From Anisus vortex (lineage: Eukaryota > Mollusca > Gastropoda > Planorbidae), in the NCBI GenBank assembly GCA_949126835.1, contig OX421497.1:18534409-18598408 (forward strand): a DNA stretch of 64,000 bases. The letters are read 5' to 3'. Shown in pieces: positions 1 through 12,718 of this stretch. Made by a program: the position numbers and the translations under genes. The notes under the pieces are model-generated. The model ran no database searches. It saw only the letters and a list, made by a program, of their open reading frames with translations, and was not told the DNA's origin. Every line of letters starts with the position of its first letter. Position 1 is the stretch's first letter.

Positions 1-663
1 AACCGTCAATCTCATCATAAGTAAATATTTCATTGTTTGAACTTTACTTTGAGACTTTGATATCTCAATTTTGATAATTTCTTCAAGCTATTTAGTCTTA
101 TCAGCTGCAGCTGTTCTGTTGTATTTCGCACAGCTCATTGCCTTTGGTTATAAGTACTGTTGACTTGCATAGCAATTTAGCTGATTATCTACTGATTGCT
201 TAAAATGTGAGGATTGCTTACAAAAAGCTGAATCTTTGTAATATTTTTAGTTATAAACTTCCTGTCTGTATCTAAAATTCTCAGAACATATCTACAAATC
301 TCACAGCAAATAAAGATAATAAATGTAAAAATTTCAACTTGCGTTGCTAACGGCAGCTATCAGCTGACCAAGCAAGAACTTTTAATTTTTTCAGACAAAA
401 ATTTAGGTCATTGAACTGCTGAATAACAACTTGTTCTTCCTGAAGAAATTGTTTTTACTTTAAAGAGAGTAAATTGATGTAATTAATAAATAATTTATAA
501 TTGCATTAAGCTGTTCAGTCAAAACTTCCAGTGTTATGTGGAATAGCTCATTATATAACTGTTATAACAGTATTTAAAAATGTATATGAGTACTAATGTA
601 ATTATCCTTCTTTTCAAAAGTATTTAAATAAAATATCATATTTTAAATGATTGCATGAATAGC

Positions 664-816
664 AAAAGTAATATCTTGAACAAGAAGCATGGAAATATAA
701 TCCATCACAAGTAATATAAGACAACATACATTTGTGCCATGTGCTCAGTAATATCTTGAACAAAAAGTATGTAAATATAATCCATCACAAGTAAAACATA
801 ACATACATTTATTTGG
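664..816 (+). repeat. 86-bp tandem repeat, short allele (about 2 units)
   Basis: The unit begins near AGTAATATCTTGAACAA, continues through ATAATCCATCACAAGTAA, and ends in CATACATTTGTGCCATGTG. Two units are visible here. The homologous sites in R1 and R2 hold about six. Confidence 0.75.
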
Positions 817-1484
817 GCTGTTATGAGTGGGAACACTGCTGGACGCTTTACGATCCTCATCCCCTCCCCTGCCTTAGGTATCCCACCCATGGGAAAATGT
901 ATTATATTGTCAAACACATAGTGTTTTATTTTCTATTGAAACATCAGCATTGTTTGAAAATCCTGCACAATATGCAAATTTTTTATACAGTGATTGTAAG
1001 CAAAGTTACAGCCCATCTTACATCTCATGATGACACATTTCTTGGATACCTTTCTCTGTATTGAAAAGTTTCACAATCATTCTGTGAGTAATATTGCTGC
1101 ACTGCATTTTATGATCTTAAAGCATGGGTATTAGAATTTTTTAGAGATACATCTCTGACGGAATGGAATATTTCTTGGTGATGCAGTTAGAGACTAGACA
1201 TTTTTAGGCTCAATAATTAAGACAAAAAAGGCTGGTGTCTGCAACATAATAATTGCATCTTTTGTATTTCCTTAAAAGGTCATATGTATTTCTTTATGGT
1301 CAATTCCCTCTCCTTACAGATATGAAATATGTCCTGAATAGTCATCATCTGGACCTGTAATTATTAGTATGTTGATGTAAATCATCATGGTTTTGCCATT
1401 TTTTTTACAATTTTCACTGTTCTTTAAAAGTAGTGGGACATGCAAAATTTCCAAGAAAGCTTTGTGAACATTTTTTCAAGCCTT

Positions 1485-2240
1485 GGCATTGAATCATGCA
1501 TAATGGCTTTGTTAACAGTTACTTTATAATCACCACATGTTCTAATGGCATTGAGTCATGCAAAAGAGCTTTTATCGGTACTTTATAATCACATGTTCTA
1601 ATTGCATTGAATCATGCATAATGGCTTTGTTTTCAGTTGATTTTATAATCACCACATATTCTATAGGCTTTGAATCATGCATAATGGCTTAGTTTTCAGT
1701 TGATTTTATAATCACCACATATTCTAATGACATTGAATCATGCATAATGGCTTAGTTTTCATTTGATTTTATAATCACCACATATTCTAATGACATTGAA
1801 TCATGCATAATGGCTTAATTTTCAGTTGATTTTATAATCACCACATATTTTAATGACATTGAATCATGCATAATGGCTTAGTTTTCAGTTGATTTTATAA
1901 TCACCACATATTCTAATGACATTGAATCATGCATAATGGCTTAGTTTTCAGTTGATTTTATAATCACCACATTTTCTAATGACATTGAATCATGCATAAT
2001 GGCTTGGTTTACACTTGATTTTATAATCACCACATATTATAATGACATTGAATCATGCATAATGGCTTAGTTTTCAGTTGATTTTATAATCACCACATAT
2101 TCTAATGACATTGAATCATGCATAATGGCTTAGTTTTCAGTTGATTTTATAATCACCACATATTCTAATGCCCAAAGGTAATCATACATAATGGCGTTGT
2201 TTACAGTTACTTTATAATCACCACATATTCTAATGGCATT
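1485..2240 (+). repeat. 63-bp minisatellite, about 12 units
   Basis: The repeated unit contains TGAATCATGCATAATGGCTT, then TTTTCAGTTGATTTTATAAT and CACCACATATTCTAATG. Central units are nearly identical and the edge units are more diverged, the usual pattern for unequal exchange. The partner array is at 23,035-24,078. Confidence 0.9.
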
Positions 2241-2377
2241 GTCCTGTTTTAGAAAAGCCTTTGTTTGGTGTTGCCCATTCTGAAAACTGTACCTTTTATA
2301 TGATCTTGATCCTGTAACTGTTAATTCTTGTTAGATGCCTTCAAGTAGGTCAAAGGCGGTCTGCCTTAAAAAATGAA

Positions 2378-2539
2378 GACATATTCTCTTTAAGTGTATT
2401 GTACTTGATAGTCTGTCAAGACATATTCTCTTTAAGTGTATTGTACTTGATAGTCTGTCAAGACATATTCTCTTTATGTGTATTGTACTTGATAGTCTGT
2501 CAAGATATATTCTCTTTAAGTGTATTGTACTTGATAGTC
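2378..2539 (+). repeat. 42-bp tandem repeat, 4 units
   Basis: The unit contains AGACATATTCTCTTTAAGTG, TATTGTACTTGATAG and TCTGTCA. The same block is at 24,213-24,374 in R2. Confidence 0.9.
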
Positions 2540-3360
2540 AAACATCTTTCTTAAGCTTTATTTTAGACTCATTATTTAGAAAAATTCAATCAATTAAACT
2601 ATCAATTTAGAATGCTAAGAGATATCAAACAATAATTAAATTTTAGAAAAGATATTTCAGTTAAACATAAACAGCCTTAAGATCTACCCTAATAGCTAAT
2701 AAAATAACCATAGAATAAACAAAACCTCATTTGTAAAATTTGTGAATATGATATATAACAACGCTAATGGTAGGAAGATGCTAGATAGTTTTCTATTTAC
2801 AAAATAGATTCAAGTCCACACAAAGAGAGGGGCCCCAAAAAAACAACACTTGTGCTGGACAAGAATAAAGAAAAAAGTAAAAAAAGGTAAATTGCTTTTT
2901 CTTAACTTAAAAAAAAAATTGTTTTTATTATGGCTTAATTAAAGATAATTATATATTCAATGTTTTCATTTTTATGTGTTAATAATTATTTAGTTTTTAT
3001 TTCAGGCTTAAAGGGTACCAGTCACCATCTCGAGAGGGACAGGAAGAAAAGACCTACAGAATGATGTGTATGTTGTGGCATTCGCTAATGGATATTTAAC
3101 ATGCATGTATTAACACTCATTTAGACATTTTTTTAGATTCAGAAAACAGTTTGAGGTCAAGTTCTACAACAGATGAAAGCAAAGTTAAAAAAGGAAGGAG
3201 TTAGGGCCCTTAGAACAACTTGAGAAAAAATCGTCAAAAAAAGGTAAATTGCTTTTTCTTAACTTATTTTAAATAGTTTTAATTAAGTCTGAATTAAAGT
3301 TAATTATGTATTGAATGTTTTTATTTTGATGTTTTTCTAATTTTTTAGTTTTTATTTCAG

Positions 3361-3422
3361 GCTTAAGGGGTACCAGTCACCATCTCGAGAGGGACAGGAA
3401 GAAAAGACCTACAGAATGACGT
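3361..3422 (+). other. Candidate exon A of a 360-bp unit
   Basis: This segment lies between acceptor-like TTTTTATTTCAG and donor-like GTATGT, giving 62 nt. Only the frame starting one base in is open to the donor, and it reads LKGYQSPSREGQEEKTYRMT. With a phase-0 entry the second codon is TAA. The pyrimidine-rich stretch upstream and a CTAAT motif in the following intron-like part fit splicing. No protein family is recognised. Use as an exon is inferred from signals only. Confidence 0.35.
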
Positions 3423-3505
3423 GTATGTTGTGGCGTTTTCGTGTTCGCTAATGGAAATTTGACTTGCATGTATTAACACTCTTTTAGACATTTTTTTAGT
3501 TTCAG

Positions 3506-3604
3506 AAAACAGTTTTAGGTCAAGTTCTACAACAGATGAAAGCAAAGTTAAAAAAGGAAGGAGTTAGGGCCCTTCCAACAACTCGAGATGAATTTGTTAA
3601 AAAG
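3506..3604 (+). other. Candidate exon B of a 360-bp unit, open copy
   Basis: This 99-nt segment (33 codons) lies between acceptor-like TTTTTTTAGTTTCAG and donor-like GTAAATTG. In phase 0 it is open throughout because codon 4 (3,515-3,517) is TTA. Nearly all other copies have TGA or TAA at that position. The frame starts KTVLGQVLQQMK and ends TTRDEFVKK. The later 69 nt, from ATG to the donor, stay open in most array units. No family is recognised. The segment may be the least decayed copy of an ancestral exon, or the single base may be chance. Confidence 0.35.
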
Positions 3605-3719
3605 GTAAATTGCTTTTTCTTAACTTATTTTAAATAGTTTTAATTAAGGCTTAAGGAAAGTTAATTATGTCTTCAATGTTTTCATTTTATGTGTTTCTAA
3701 TTTTTTAGTTTATGGCTTC

Positions 3720-5990
3720 ATAAACTTTCCATTCATTTGATATACAAATTCAATAGGAAAATTACTTTTTTCCAATTTAAATTAGGCCAACACACATTGC
3801 ATTGTATTATTATATAGGGCCTCCCAGCCTATGCTTTGTGTGTGTGTTGAATTAAATAACAACTAAATGAATAGAGAATTCAACTTATTACTAATATTAC
3901 ACCAAGCTCGTTTACATTTCCACACAATATAAAAAATTATTTTTTTTTTAAATTAGTCTCAGGACTTCTTTTGCCCCCCCCCCCCACACACTTTGATGAG
4001 GGTTTCTCTGGTTAAAGTTTTTATTTAAACTCTCCTGTCTTTGCCCTATTCGTTTTACAAAACTGCATCGGTTCACTCCCCTTTTCATGCACGATTTCAT
4101 AACACTTGTCTGCTTCGTTGCTTTGTGGATGAATAATGTGTTATTATTAAAGGTAATCCAAGAGTTTTAGTTTTGGGATTCTGAAGGAAAGATTTTAAAA
4201 GACTCGTGTAATGTCCGATTCGCACGAATCAAATGATTAGGCATAATTGAAATAAACATTAAATGCCTCGAATCTTAAACGATAAATTTAAACTTTAAAT
4301 AAAATAGCCTATCCTACATTTTAAAATTTATATTAAAAATATTAGGCCTATTAACTTTATAGAATTTATAGGCCTAAACCACAATACACATATTACGACA
4401 ATACAGGTTGTTTTAGATTTATCTTACACTTACACCATGCAACAAAGTTTTTTTTACTCGGCCATCAGTTTGCACAATTTTAGCAGCTATGGTAAATATA
4501 GACAATACAATATACTAAGAGTTTTAAGTTATGACACTTGACTTTGGCCTATGATACAAGCTTACTTTTAACTTTTAAGAATGTTTATAATTTACAACTT
4601 TTTTTCCAAAGCATATATTTTTTTATTTACAATTTTTTTTTTTAGAAGTAGCCCTAATAAGGTAACCATTATAAATAACCTATACACTATTTGTTCCCTC
4701 CCCCTACTTTGCACCTTGCAAACCTAGCTGTGCCACTGATGTTTATTGGTAGAACTTTACAACATCTTATTTCAGATTGCTTATTGGTACAGATTCACAT
4801 CTGTACTGGGGATCAAATCAAGACAATTTTTGCTCACAGAAGTTAAGTGAAATCACCATGCCTACTTCTTATACTTTAGGTTTATTTTAGAGACCATGTC
4901 ACTTGTCAAAACATCTCTATTACTATTTCAACATTGTGTTTTAGGTTCTAGTCTAAAATTTCTCTAGTAGCTTTTATTGGTAGATAAAAATGTATTGTAG
5001 TTTATTGTTCTATAATTAAGAGCAGTGTACATAATTTGACATTAAACATAAGCCATGCATTAAAAAAACATTATAAATTTAAATGACAAAGACATATTTG
5101 TGTATTAAAATGATTAAAAGAGTTTTTCATCCTTTACTGAAAATAAAATATACAAAAACACTATAGCAGATAAGAAGTAATAGTAAATATCTTCTAAAAT
5201 GAAACTAACCAAATAGCCAAATTGTGCAATATGACCTAAATAACCAATACACTTTGTTCAGAGTTAAAAAAACAAATGAGTCACATTCAGAAGCATCTGC
5301 CGATTCCCATTACTACGACCATTTCTTTCAACTATTGTAGTTCCTTACATGAATCAGAAATGTTCAAATCTTCATGATGTGCATTACAAGGCTGCTAAGT
5401 CAATAAGTGGGGTACATGCTTCTTCAACTGTGCTGCATCACCATTTAATCTGCCATAAATATAAACAAGATTTACATCGAGATGTATTGACTGGCCCAAT
5501 ACTTGAAGTAGATTACTAAGTATTAAAATTGTCAGAGCTTTTATCAATAGTTTGTGTATGATACGTTAATGATCCAGCATCTACTATAAAATTTCTTAGA
5601 CACTTCAGCTTTCAGTTATGTGTCAATGATACAAAGTTTGGATCCTATATCATGACATTATTTATCAGTATCTTTTGAATTATTATTGTCTAAAGTTTAT
5701 AACTTCACATTGTAAAGCAGTGCAAATGACTTAACTTAAATAAAAATCATTAACAAAAATCAGTGAAACACAAAAAAATACTTGTTTGTAACAATTTATA
5801 GTAAATTGTATTTACACAAATCTTCTTCAGCATTCCATTTTTCTTTCCTTTGCTGTCAGACTGGCAGTCCTGTTTCTCTGATGTTGTGCCACATGCAATT
5901 TTGACATAAAAATACATAAACTTCTTAACATATCTATTGTCTATAATATACTGGTACTTCATAATATTTTTTTTATTTAGAATAAAATTA
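3720..5990. other. AT-rich stretch without a recognisable gene
   Basis: I see no convincing reading frame on either strand. A run of about 13 C lies near 3,975. AGGCCTA-type words recur near 4,350-4,380. The only mobile-element hint is the possible terminus at 4,690-4,739. Confidence 0.6.
4690..4739 (-). mobile_element. Possible DNA transposon terminus
   Basis: On the minus strand this segment begins CAGTGGCACAGCTAGGTTTG, a terminus style common in animal DNA transposons and MITEs. I found no matching opposite end nearby, so it may be a solo end or chance. Confidence 0.25.
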
Positions 5991-6510
5991 AAAAGTGTAT
6001 ATTGTAATGAATGTAAAAACTTTTGACATTAACAATTCCTCATCAGGAATCAAGTACAATACTATACAAATATTTTTAAAATTTTTAACCACATAATGCT
6101 AAAATTCATTGTTCCTTTAAGGAATCCAATTTTGATGTGTATGAATATATTTCCTTCAACATTGTGTCACAAACAAATTCACTTGCATGCTAGATATCTC
6201 ATTATTATTTCTGAGCATAACTAGCTTTCATCAAAGCATTCCTCTTGAATGAATAAAATTGTTTAACAGTGCATGTCACTTGTGTATGTTAGATATCTCA
6301 TTATTATTTTTGAGCATAACTAGCTTTCATCAAAGCATCCTTCTTCAAGGAATAACATTATTTAACAGTGCAATGACAATTGTGTATGTTAAAAATCTTT
6401 TATTATTTTGTACTATTACCAGCTCTCAACAAAGCATTTCTCTATTTCTCAAGGAAAAAGATGCTGTAACAATGCATTCTAGCTTTTATTGAAGAGACTC
6501 TGCCGAATTG
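5990..6510. repeat. Diverged ancient repeat module (ATATCTCATTATTATT type)
   Basis: A segment with ATATCTCATTATTATTT, GCATAACTAGCTTTCAT and CAAAGCAT occurs as a loose tandem near 6,190, 6,290 and 6,390. It returns near 12,505 and 19,345, and partly near 8,760. Flanking text with CCTCATCAG is also shared between about 6,030 and 12,335. No coding potential is seen. Confidence 0.55.
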
Positions 6511-6529
6511 CTTTTGTCGATTTAGTGGA

Positions 6530-8290
6530 AATACAACATGGAATTCTATTTACAATATATACACCTGAGTCAAACATAATCAGAACTACACTGTCTGATT
6601 GTTAACACAAGACTGACTAGTTAAACTTAAAACATGCTGTCTCTTAATTGACACTTTTTGTGATTTCATAATCACCTTCAGAGTATGGGATTATTATTAC
6701 ATATTCAATATCATTTATAATGATATTGACAGTATAGTGATATACTTAGCTAAGTGCTGATTAATATCTTGAACAGAAAGCTTGGAAATATTCGTCTAAA
6801 CAGCCAGCAAGACACTGTCAATTAGAATTTTAATTTCTCCAAGCTGTGGAACTCTTCCATTCTTTAATAATTTGCCTTTTCTAATTTTCAAATGGGCTAT
6901 AAGGAGACGTGTTAACCAATGCTCTACTTAAAAATCAGATTCTTTTTTATCAATTTCTTCAACACTTTCAGTATTGTATGAGACTTACTAGGCATATGGC
7001 ATTTTAAGTTTCCACGCATTATCCCAAAACCTTTCAGTTGAGAATTCTGCAGTAGAAAACATATTGCATCTCACCTGTAGAATTAATGTACTCTGTCATC
7101 CTCATCATAAGTAACTATTCAATACAATTGAACTTTAATTTTAGAATTTGGAATCTCTGTTTCAACCATTTCTTCAAGCCATTTAGTCTTATTAACAGCT
7201 TCAGCTCTTTCATTGTTTACAGGTCATTGCTATTGGTTATGAGTTGTGTTGACTTATAAAGCAATTTAACTGATTAGATACTGATGCTTAAAATGTAAAG
7301 ATTGCTTACATGAAGCTGAATAATTTAAAGCTGATATGAAGTTTTTATAAAAATTAAATTCCGGTCTGGAACTAAAAATCTCAGAAATAAATAAATAAAA
7401 GCAAAAATTTAACTCTGTCTGAAACAAAAAAAAACTTGCTCTGCCAATGGCAGCCATCAGCAGACCAAGCAAGAAACTGAGTCACTAATAATCCATGCCA
7501 ATATACATTTGTACCCTCTGTTGTAAGTAAGTGCATACATTCTGTGAGTTGTGTGTGCATGAATACAGACACAGCTTAGACAGAACACTGGTTCTAAATT
7601 TAGACATTCTGGACTTTGGTTTAAAAATTATTTATCAGCTTGCTATCTACACTGGAAGCTCCTCCAATATCAATCAATTTCACATATTCTGCAAAATGAT
7701 CATTCTGAAATGCCCAAATTACCATATCTGAAAAGCTGTTTATCAGTTTGCTTCTGATTTTTCTTTTGTGTGAAAGAATTGAAAGTCATTGTACTGCTGA
7801 AAAACAACTTGTTTCTCCTGAAGTAATTGTTTGTATTTTAAATTGTGAACTGATGTGTTCAATAATTAATTCATTATTGCACTGTGCAATTGCATTCAAT
7901 TCAAATGCAGACAAACGCCTCAATTTTATTTTCTGGAATTCTATTCCACAATTGCAAACACTGCATGTTAATGAAACATCAATCGTCATGGAGTTAATAT
8001 TAAACTGCTCTAGAGATTTTGTCAAGTTAAGTTTACCTTGTGCTAAAGGATATGCTTCGAACGATATCAATTCTCGTTTTTAATTCTATTGTTAAGGAAA
8101 CTAGTTCAGATAACACAACATGCAAGCGTCCATTGTTATATGGCATTGCTGATTATTTAACTTTTATTTAACTTTTTATAGCAATATCTTGAAATAGGAT
8201 CACAAATGTAATTATCCTTCTCTTTTCAAAGTGTTTTAATAAAATATCTACATTTCAATCATTGCTTGAAGGGCAAAATGACTTAAATAA
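6530..8290. repeat. Old diverged copy of the R module
   Basis: This stretch aligns in order, with many differences, to 13,595-15,050 (and 20,433-21,890). Shared anchors include ACAATATATACAC, GACTGACTAGTTAAA, the CTCATCATAAGTAA word and the TAATTATCCTTCT word. It is clearly older than the near-identical R0/R1/R2 copies. No gene is evident, and short open frames around 7,750-8,080 on both strands show no family features. Confidence 0.6.
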
Positions 8291-9170
8291 CCAACACACT
8301 TTGTTCAGAGGTTTAAAATTAACTGAATCACATTCAGAAGCATCCATTATTTCTCATTACTGTGACCTATTAGTGTAGGATGGGCAAAAGCATTGTGTGA
8401 ACAGTTCTGATGAAAGTTTTCAATTCTTTAAACAAGTTTACTTCCTTCCATGAATCAGAAAACTTCAAATATTAATGATATGCATCACAATGCAGCTGCA
8501 CTAAGTGTGGAACATCCTACTTTAACTGTGATGCCACACCATTTAATTTGTCTTATATCAAAGAAGCACCAGATGTTGAAATTAGAACTGCATTAAAATC
8601 AAGATGGTTTCCAGTTAAATTCTGTGATGGCATTGACTACTGGTGTAGCACTACCTGCATCCTACCTAATCAATGCCACCAAAATAAATTGTATACATTT
8701 GATTCCTCTTCAGGAAATAAAATATTGTAGAGATTCATGTTACAATTTATTTAATATAAATATCTCATTATTTTATAGCACCAGGCTACTCTTCAATGAA
8801 TAAACTTCTTTCAGATCTCTGTCTCTGGGTTGTCTCAGAGTTTGGTCCCATGATGTTCTTGACTTTATTTACTTGTTTTTTAGAATTAATTTTGTAGACT
8901 ATGTAGTTCCTAGCTTCACAGAGTGAAACATTGCTAGTATAACATCACTTAACACTATTTCATACACACAATGAATTTATAACCTTTATTGAATTTCAAC
9001 ATAGAAATTTAGTTACGATAGAAACTCACCAATAAGACATAGATTCGCATAATTCTAATTTGATACTTTTTTAAAGAAAAGGAATTAAATTGTTTATCCA
9101 AAAATAAAAAATGAAAAACAGTAAAAAATAATATATCTTCTTAAAATATTACTCTAACGGATGTGCCATT
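8290..9170. other. AT-rich stretch without a recognisable gene
   Basis: I see nothing beyond weak matches to the diverged modules, such as CTCATTATTTTATAGCACCAG near 8,763, and poly-A/T runs. Confidence 0.5.
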
Positions 9171-9975
9171 AAAAACTTTTATTTGAAAATTCTCTTTAAA
9201 AAAAACTTTTTTTTCTAGGCCTAACATAACAACTAGCAATAGACCAATGTTAAGAGATGCTGTTCAATTGACATAATGTTTATCTGGTAATTTATGTTGG
9301 CCTGTAAAATAAAGTGAATGAACATTGCAATAATTCAAATTCAAATCATTTCTAAATATATCTTTTTTATTAAATTCCTAAATATACCAGACCAAAATTA
9401 AAAGTCCCAAAAAAAATTTAAACAAAATAATACATTTTCTTTAATTTCTGGGCATAACGTAATGAATATTGGTACAAAAATGTTAAGAGATGCTATTCAA
9501 TTAACATACTGTTTATCTGATATTTTATGTTGGCCTGTGGATGTACCCTGCTATATTCAATTTCTAAATGTATCTTTTTATTAAATGGATTTTTAAATAT
9601 ACTAGACCAAAATTTAAATTCCATAAATAAAATGAAAAGAAAATAATACATTTTCTTTAATTTCTGGGCATAACATAATGAATATTGGTACAAAAATGTT
9701 AAGAGATGCTATTCAATTAACATAAAGTTTATCTGATATTTTATGTTGGCCTGTAAATTAAAGTGAATGTACCCTGCTATATTCGATTTCAAAATGTATC
9801 TTTTTATTCAAAGAACTATGTACTTTTACAAAATCTTATTTGATACTTTTAAAAAAAAAAAGCTTTAATTTCTGGGCCTAATGTAATGAGTAACAGTAAT
9901 CCAATGTTAAGAGATGCTATTCAATTAACAGAATGTTTAACTGATATTGTATGTTGGCCTGTAAATTTAACCTTT
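9170..9975. repeat. About 225-bp tandem repeat, 4 units
   Basis: Each unit holds TTAAGAGATGCTATTCAATT, then a TTTATCTGATATTTTATG word and TTGGCCTGT. Units are visible near 9,250, 9,480, 9,700 and 9,915. Only two follow in the second tandem unit (about 16,035 and 16,245), so part of the array was lost there or gained here. Confidence 0.75.
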
Positions 9976-11639
9976 TCTGAAAATGAAAAAAAAAAACAAC
10001 CTAGAAAATATCAACTACTGTAAATATATTAAATGTAATGTTCAAATGTGTAAAAAGTATTTTATGCAAAACATACTTAAAACTTGGATAGGAAAAATAC
10101 ACATGAAAAAATAAATGAGAACATACATTTAAGGAAACAATATATCATTTCACATACATGACTGCCTTCAATCCTAAATAAAGTCTGTTCCATACTAAAC
10201 AAACAAACAAGTTATACTAAAATTAATTAATCTTTTAGTCTACTTTTGTACACATTCATATCTTCTGACTTGGTTTTCAAGTTGTTTGTCTTGATATTCA
10301 TGGTTAAATACCTGCTCTAAAGTTTAAAATACTGTCTGATGATTATTAATCTCCCCTACCCTCAAATGGCTTAATTTGGTCAGGATGATACATACAGGGT
10401 TGTGCTGTGTGTGAGCTAATGGTTCATTCCACTCACACTCCAATTGTCTTAGTTGATCTTGGTGACTTTGATGGATACCATCTTTTGGTTGTTACTTTAA
10501 TAATGTCATGTCCATAAATGTTTCTCTATGATGTCTCATTTCATTTCTTGTTACACTAGAATAAAAATAAGGATCTTGCTATTGATTAGTGATTCTTCAG
10601 TAACTAGGAACATTTCAATGTTTTTGCCCAGAAAAACTATTTTGTGATTTTTGATAACAGGATTTTAGAGTTCTCTCTAAATCATGGTCTATACCAGGCT
10701 ACCATACATGTGCTTGAACTAGGCTGCAACATTGGCAATCTATTCTTCACGAAAAATCTTAACAAAAGGATGCAGGTAGGGTTGCCAGGATCAGGATTTC
10801 TATTCAGAAAATAATGGACACCAATAATCCCTCTCATTTTCTGAAGGCAATGTGCGACAAAATAAATTGTTTGTGCAACTATATATGAAGAAATGATTTT
10901 ATTGTGAGCCTCAAAATCATATGTAGGCCTACTAAATTTTACAGTTAATTTTGAATTATTACAAAAATTAACATTATATAATGTTAATTAGTTTATTCAT
11001 TGAAATTGTTCTTTTTCATTTAATATGGTTAGAAATCCAGAAGCACAGAAAATTAGAGAACTGGTACCACTTATCAGTCATCATACAGTATCATTCTGAA
11101 AGGTTTTTCTGTGAAATTTCAAATTTACATAGTCGGCATAAAAATTATCAAAATAAATTGATCCTCCATCTTGAATATGACCCTCAACATGCTTCAGCAT
11201 TTCCAAATGTTCTAACTGAAGATGTATTTCAAACTGTTTAAGCTCTGCACTGGTAGCAAAAACTGCTCCACCAATAGGTGACACCTTAATAATAAGCTTC
11301 AAGTGTTTCAATCAATCTTTGTTTTTGAAATGTCATTGTTAATGAAGCTAGTTCAGGTTACACAACATTCAAAACTTCCATTGTCATGTGGCATTGCTGA
11401 CTATTTAACCTTGTATAAAGGTACTTTGAAATAACTAATGTCGATATACATCTCTTCTTTAAACTATTTTAATGAAAAAAAAAACAACAACATAAGTTTG
11501 AAAGATTTCTTGAAGTACAAAAAGTCTAAATAAGCAACACTCTTATTACTGAAATTTCTCCAGAGATTTTTTAAGTTATTACTCCATTTCACTGTGTCAC
11601 TCAAAAACTGGAGTCACATTTTGGTCAAAGCACTGTGAT

Positions 11640-12620
11640 CTCAATCCTCATTTTTGATGATATTGGCAATGAAACTAGTTAAGATATCACAATATTCAAA
11701 ACTTCCAGAGTTATTTGGAATTGCTGATTATTTACCTTTAAATAACAGTACTTTGAAACAGAATCATTATGTAATTATCTTCCTCTTTTGAAAGTATTAT
11801 AATAAAATATCATTTCAAATGGTTGCTCAAATTGAAAAATGTCAAAATTAAACACTCTTCATTTAGAGGTCAAAATTAATAACCTTGATGGAACTACAAC
11901 ATGGAATCTTATTCACAATATATACACTTGATAAATAATGCAAGACTGACTAGTTAAATTATGCCATCTCTTAACTGACACTTTTTGTGATGTCATTGTC
12001 ATTTTTAGAGTATGGCATAATGGTTACACATACAATATAATTTAATATGCATTTGACAGTGTGGTCACATCACTTTGTGCTCAAAACAGAAAGCATTTAA
12101 CTGTTCATCCAAACAGCCACCGAGATGCAATTTTGAAGAGCTATCTTCTTAACTAAAAAAAAATTGTTAAAAAAAATTATTTTAGAAATATATATTTACA
12201 CAAATCTAAATGTTGTGTCTTATTTATACATATTACTACAAAAATAACTATACTTTATATTATTTCTGTATTCTCTTTAAAAATATTAACTCGCCTGATT
12301 AGTTGTAATAAATGTAAAACATTTACATTAATTATTCCTCATCAGCAATAAAATTACAATTTTTTACAATTTCTTTTACAATTATTTTCCAAATCTTTGA
12401 GCAACATAATGCTTCAATACATTGTTCCTTTAATTAAGGAATGAAATTTTTATGTATATGAATATATTTATCACAAAATTGTGAAACAATAAATTTTACT
12501 CGTATGCTCGATATCTCATTATTATTTGTGGGCATAACTAGCTTTCATAAAAGCAGTAGGCTACTCTTCAAGGAAAAACCTTCTTTAACACTACTAACAC
12601 CATTTGATGGGTTGTATCAA
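11640..12620. repeat. Third, partial diverged R-type module
   Basis: Words typical of the R module reappear in order: AAAACTTCCAGAGTTAT, a TAATTATCTTCCTC word, ACAATATATACACTTGAT, GACTGACTAGTTAAA and ATATCTCATTATTATT. A similar start occurs at 11,320-11,460. This implies the left part of the window grew by several rounds of duplication of different ages. Confidence 0.5.
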
Positions 12621-12718
12621 TGGCAAAGAGTTTGCATCCTGTAACATGACATGCTATTGTCGACTTGAGTTAATATCTTCACAGAGTGGTATTGCTTATA
12701 ACATCATAATAGCAGTAC

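Larger units (their letters stand above)
2885..3715 (+). repeat. Short 360-bp exon-intron-like array (about 2.3 units)
   Basis: These are the same units as the large array at 24.7-45.3 kb, but only two full ones are present before unique sequence starts near 3,715. Each unit has acceptor-like TTTATTTCAG followed by GCTTAAGGGGTACCAG, a second acceptor-like TTTCAG, and donor-like AAAAGGTAAATTGC. The first donor, near 2,887, follows a diverged segment that does not match the later exon-like segment well. Confidence 0.85.
1..3720 (+). repeat. Segmental duplication copy R0 (truncated at window start)
   Basis: Base 1 corresponds to 14,127 (R1) and 20,965 (R2), and the three copies run in parallel at high similarity. 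R1 leaves the alignment near 1,245, but R0 and R2 continue together through the 63-bp and 42-bp minisatellites into the first units of the 360-bp array. R0 lacks about 300 bp that R1 and R2 carry around 14,500-14,790. It also has only about two 86-bp units where R1 and R2 have about six. I see no gene in it apart from exon-like segments in the 360-bp units. Confidence 0.85.

Noticed and set aside
705..1064. Overlapping short open frames on both strands, repeated at 15.4-15.8 kb and 22.3-22.6 kb
   Set aside because: They are repeated only because the whole block is duplicated, and they show no domain, splice or codon signature.
10981..11311. Short frames on both strands at 10,981-11,311 and again at 17,819-18,149
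   Set aside because: They are conserved only through the 6.8-kb duplication, lie opposite each other and have no recognisable family.
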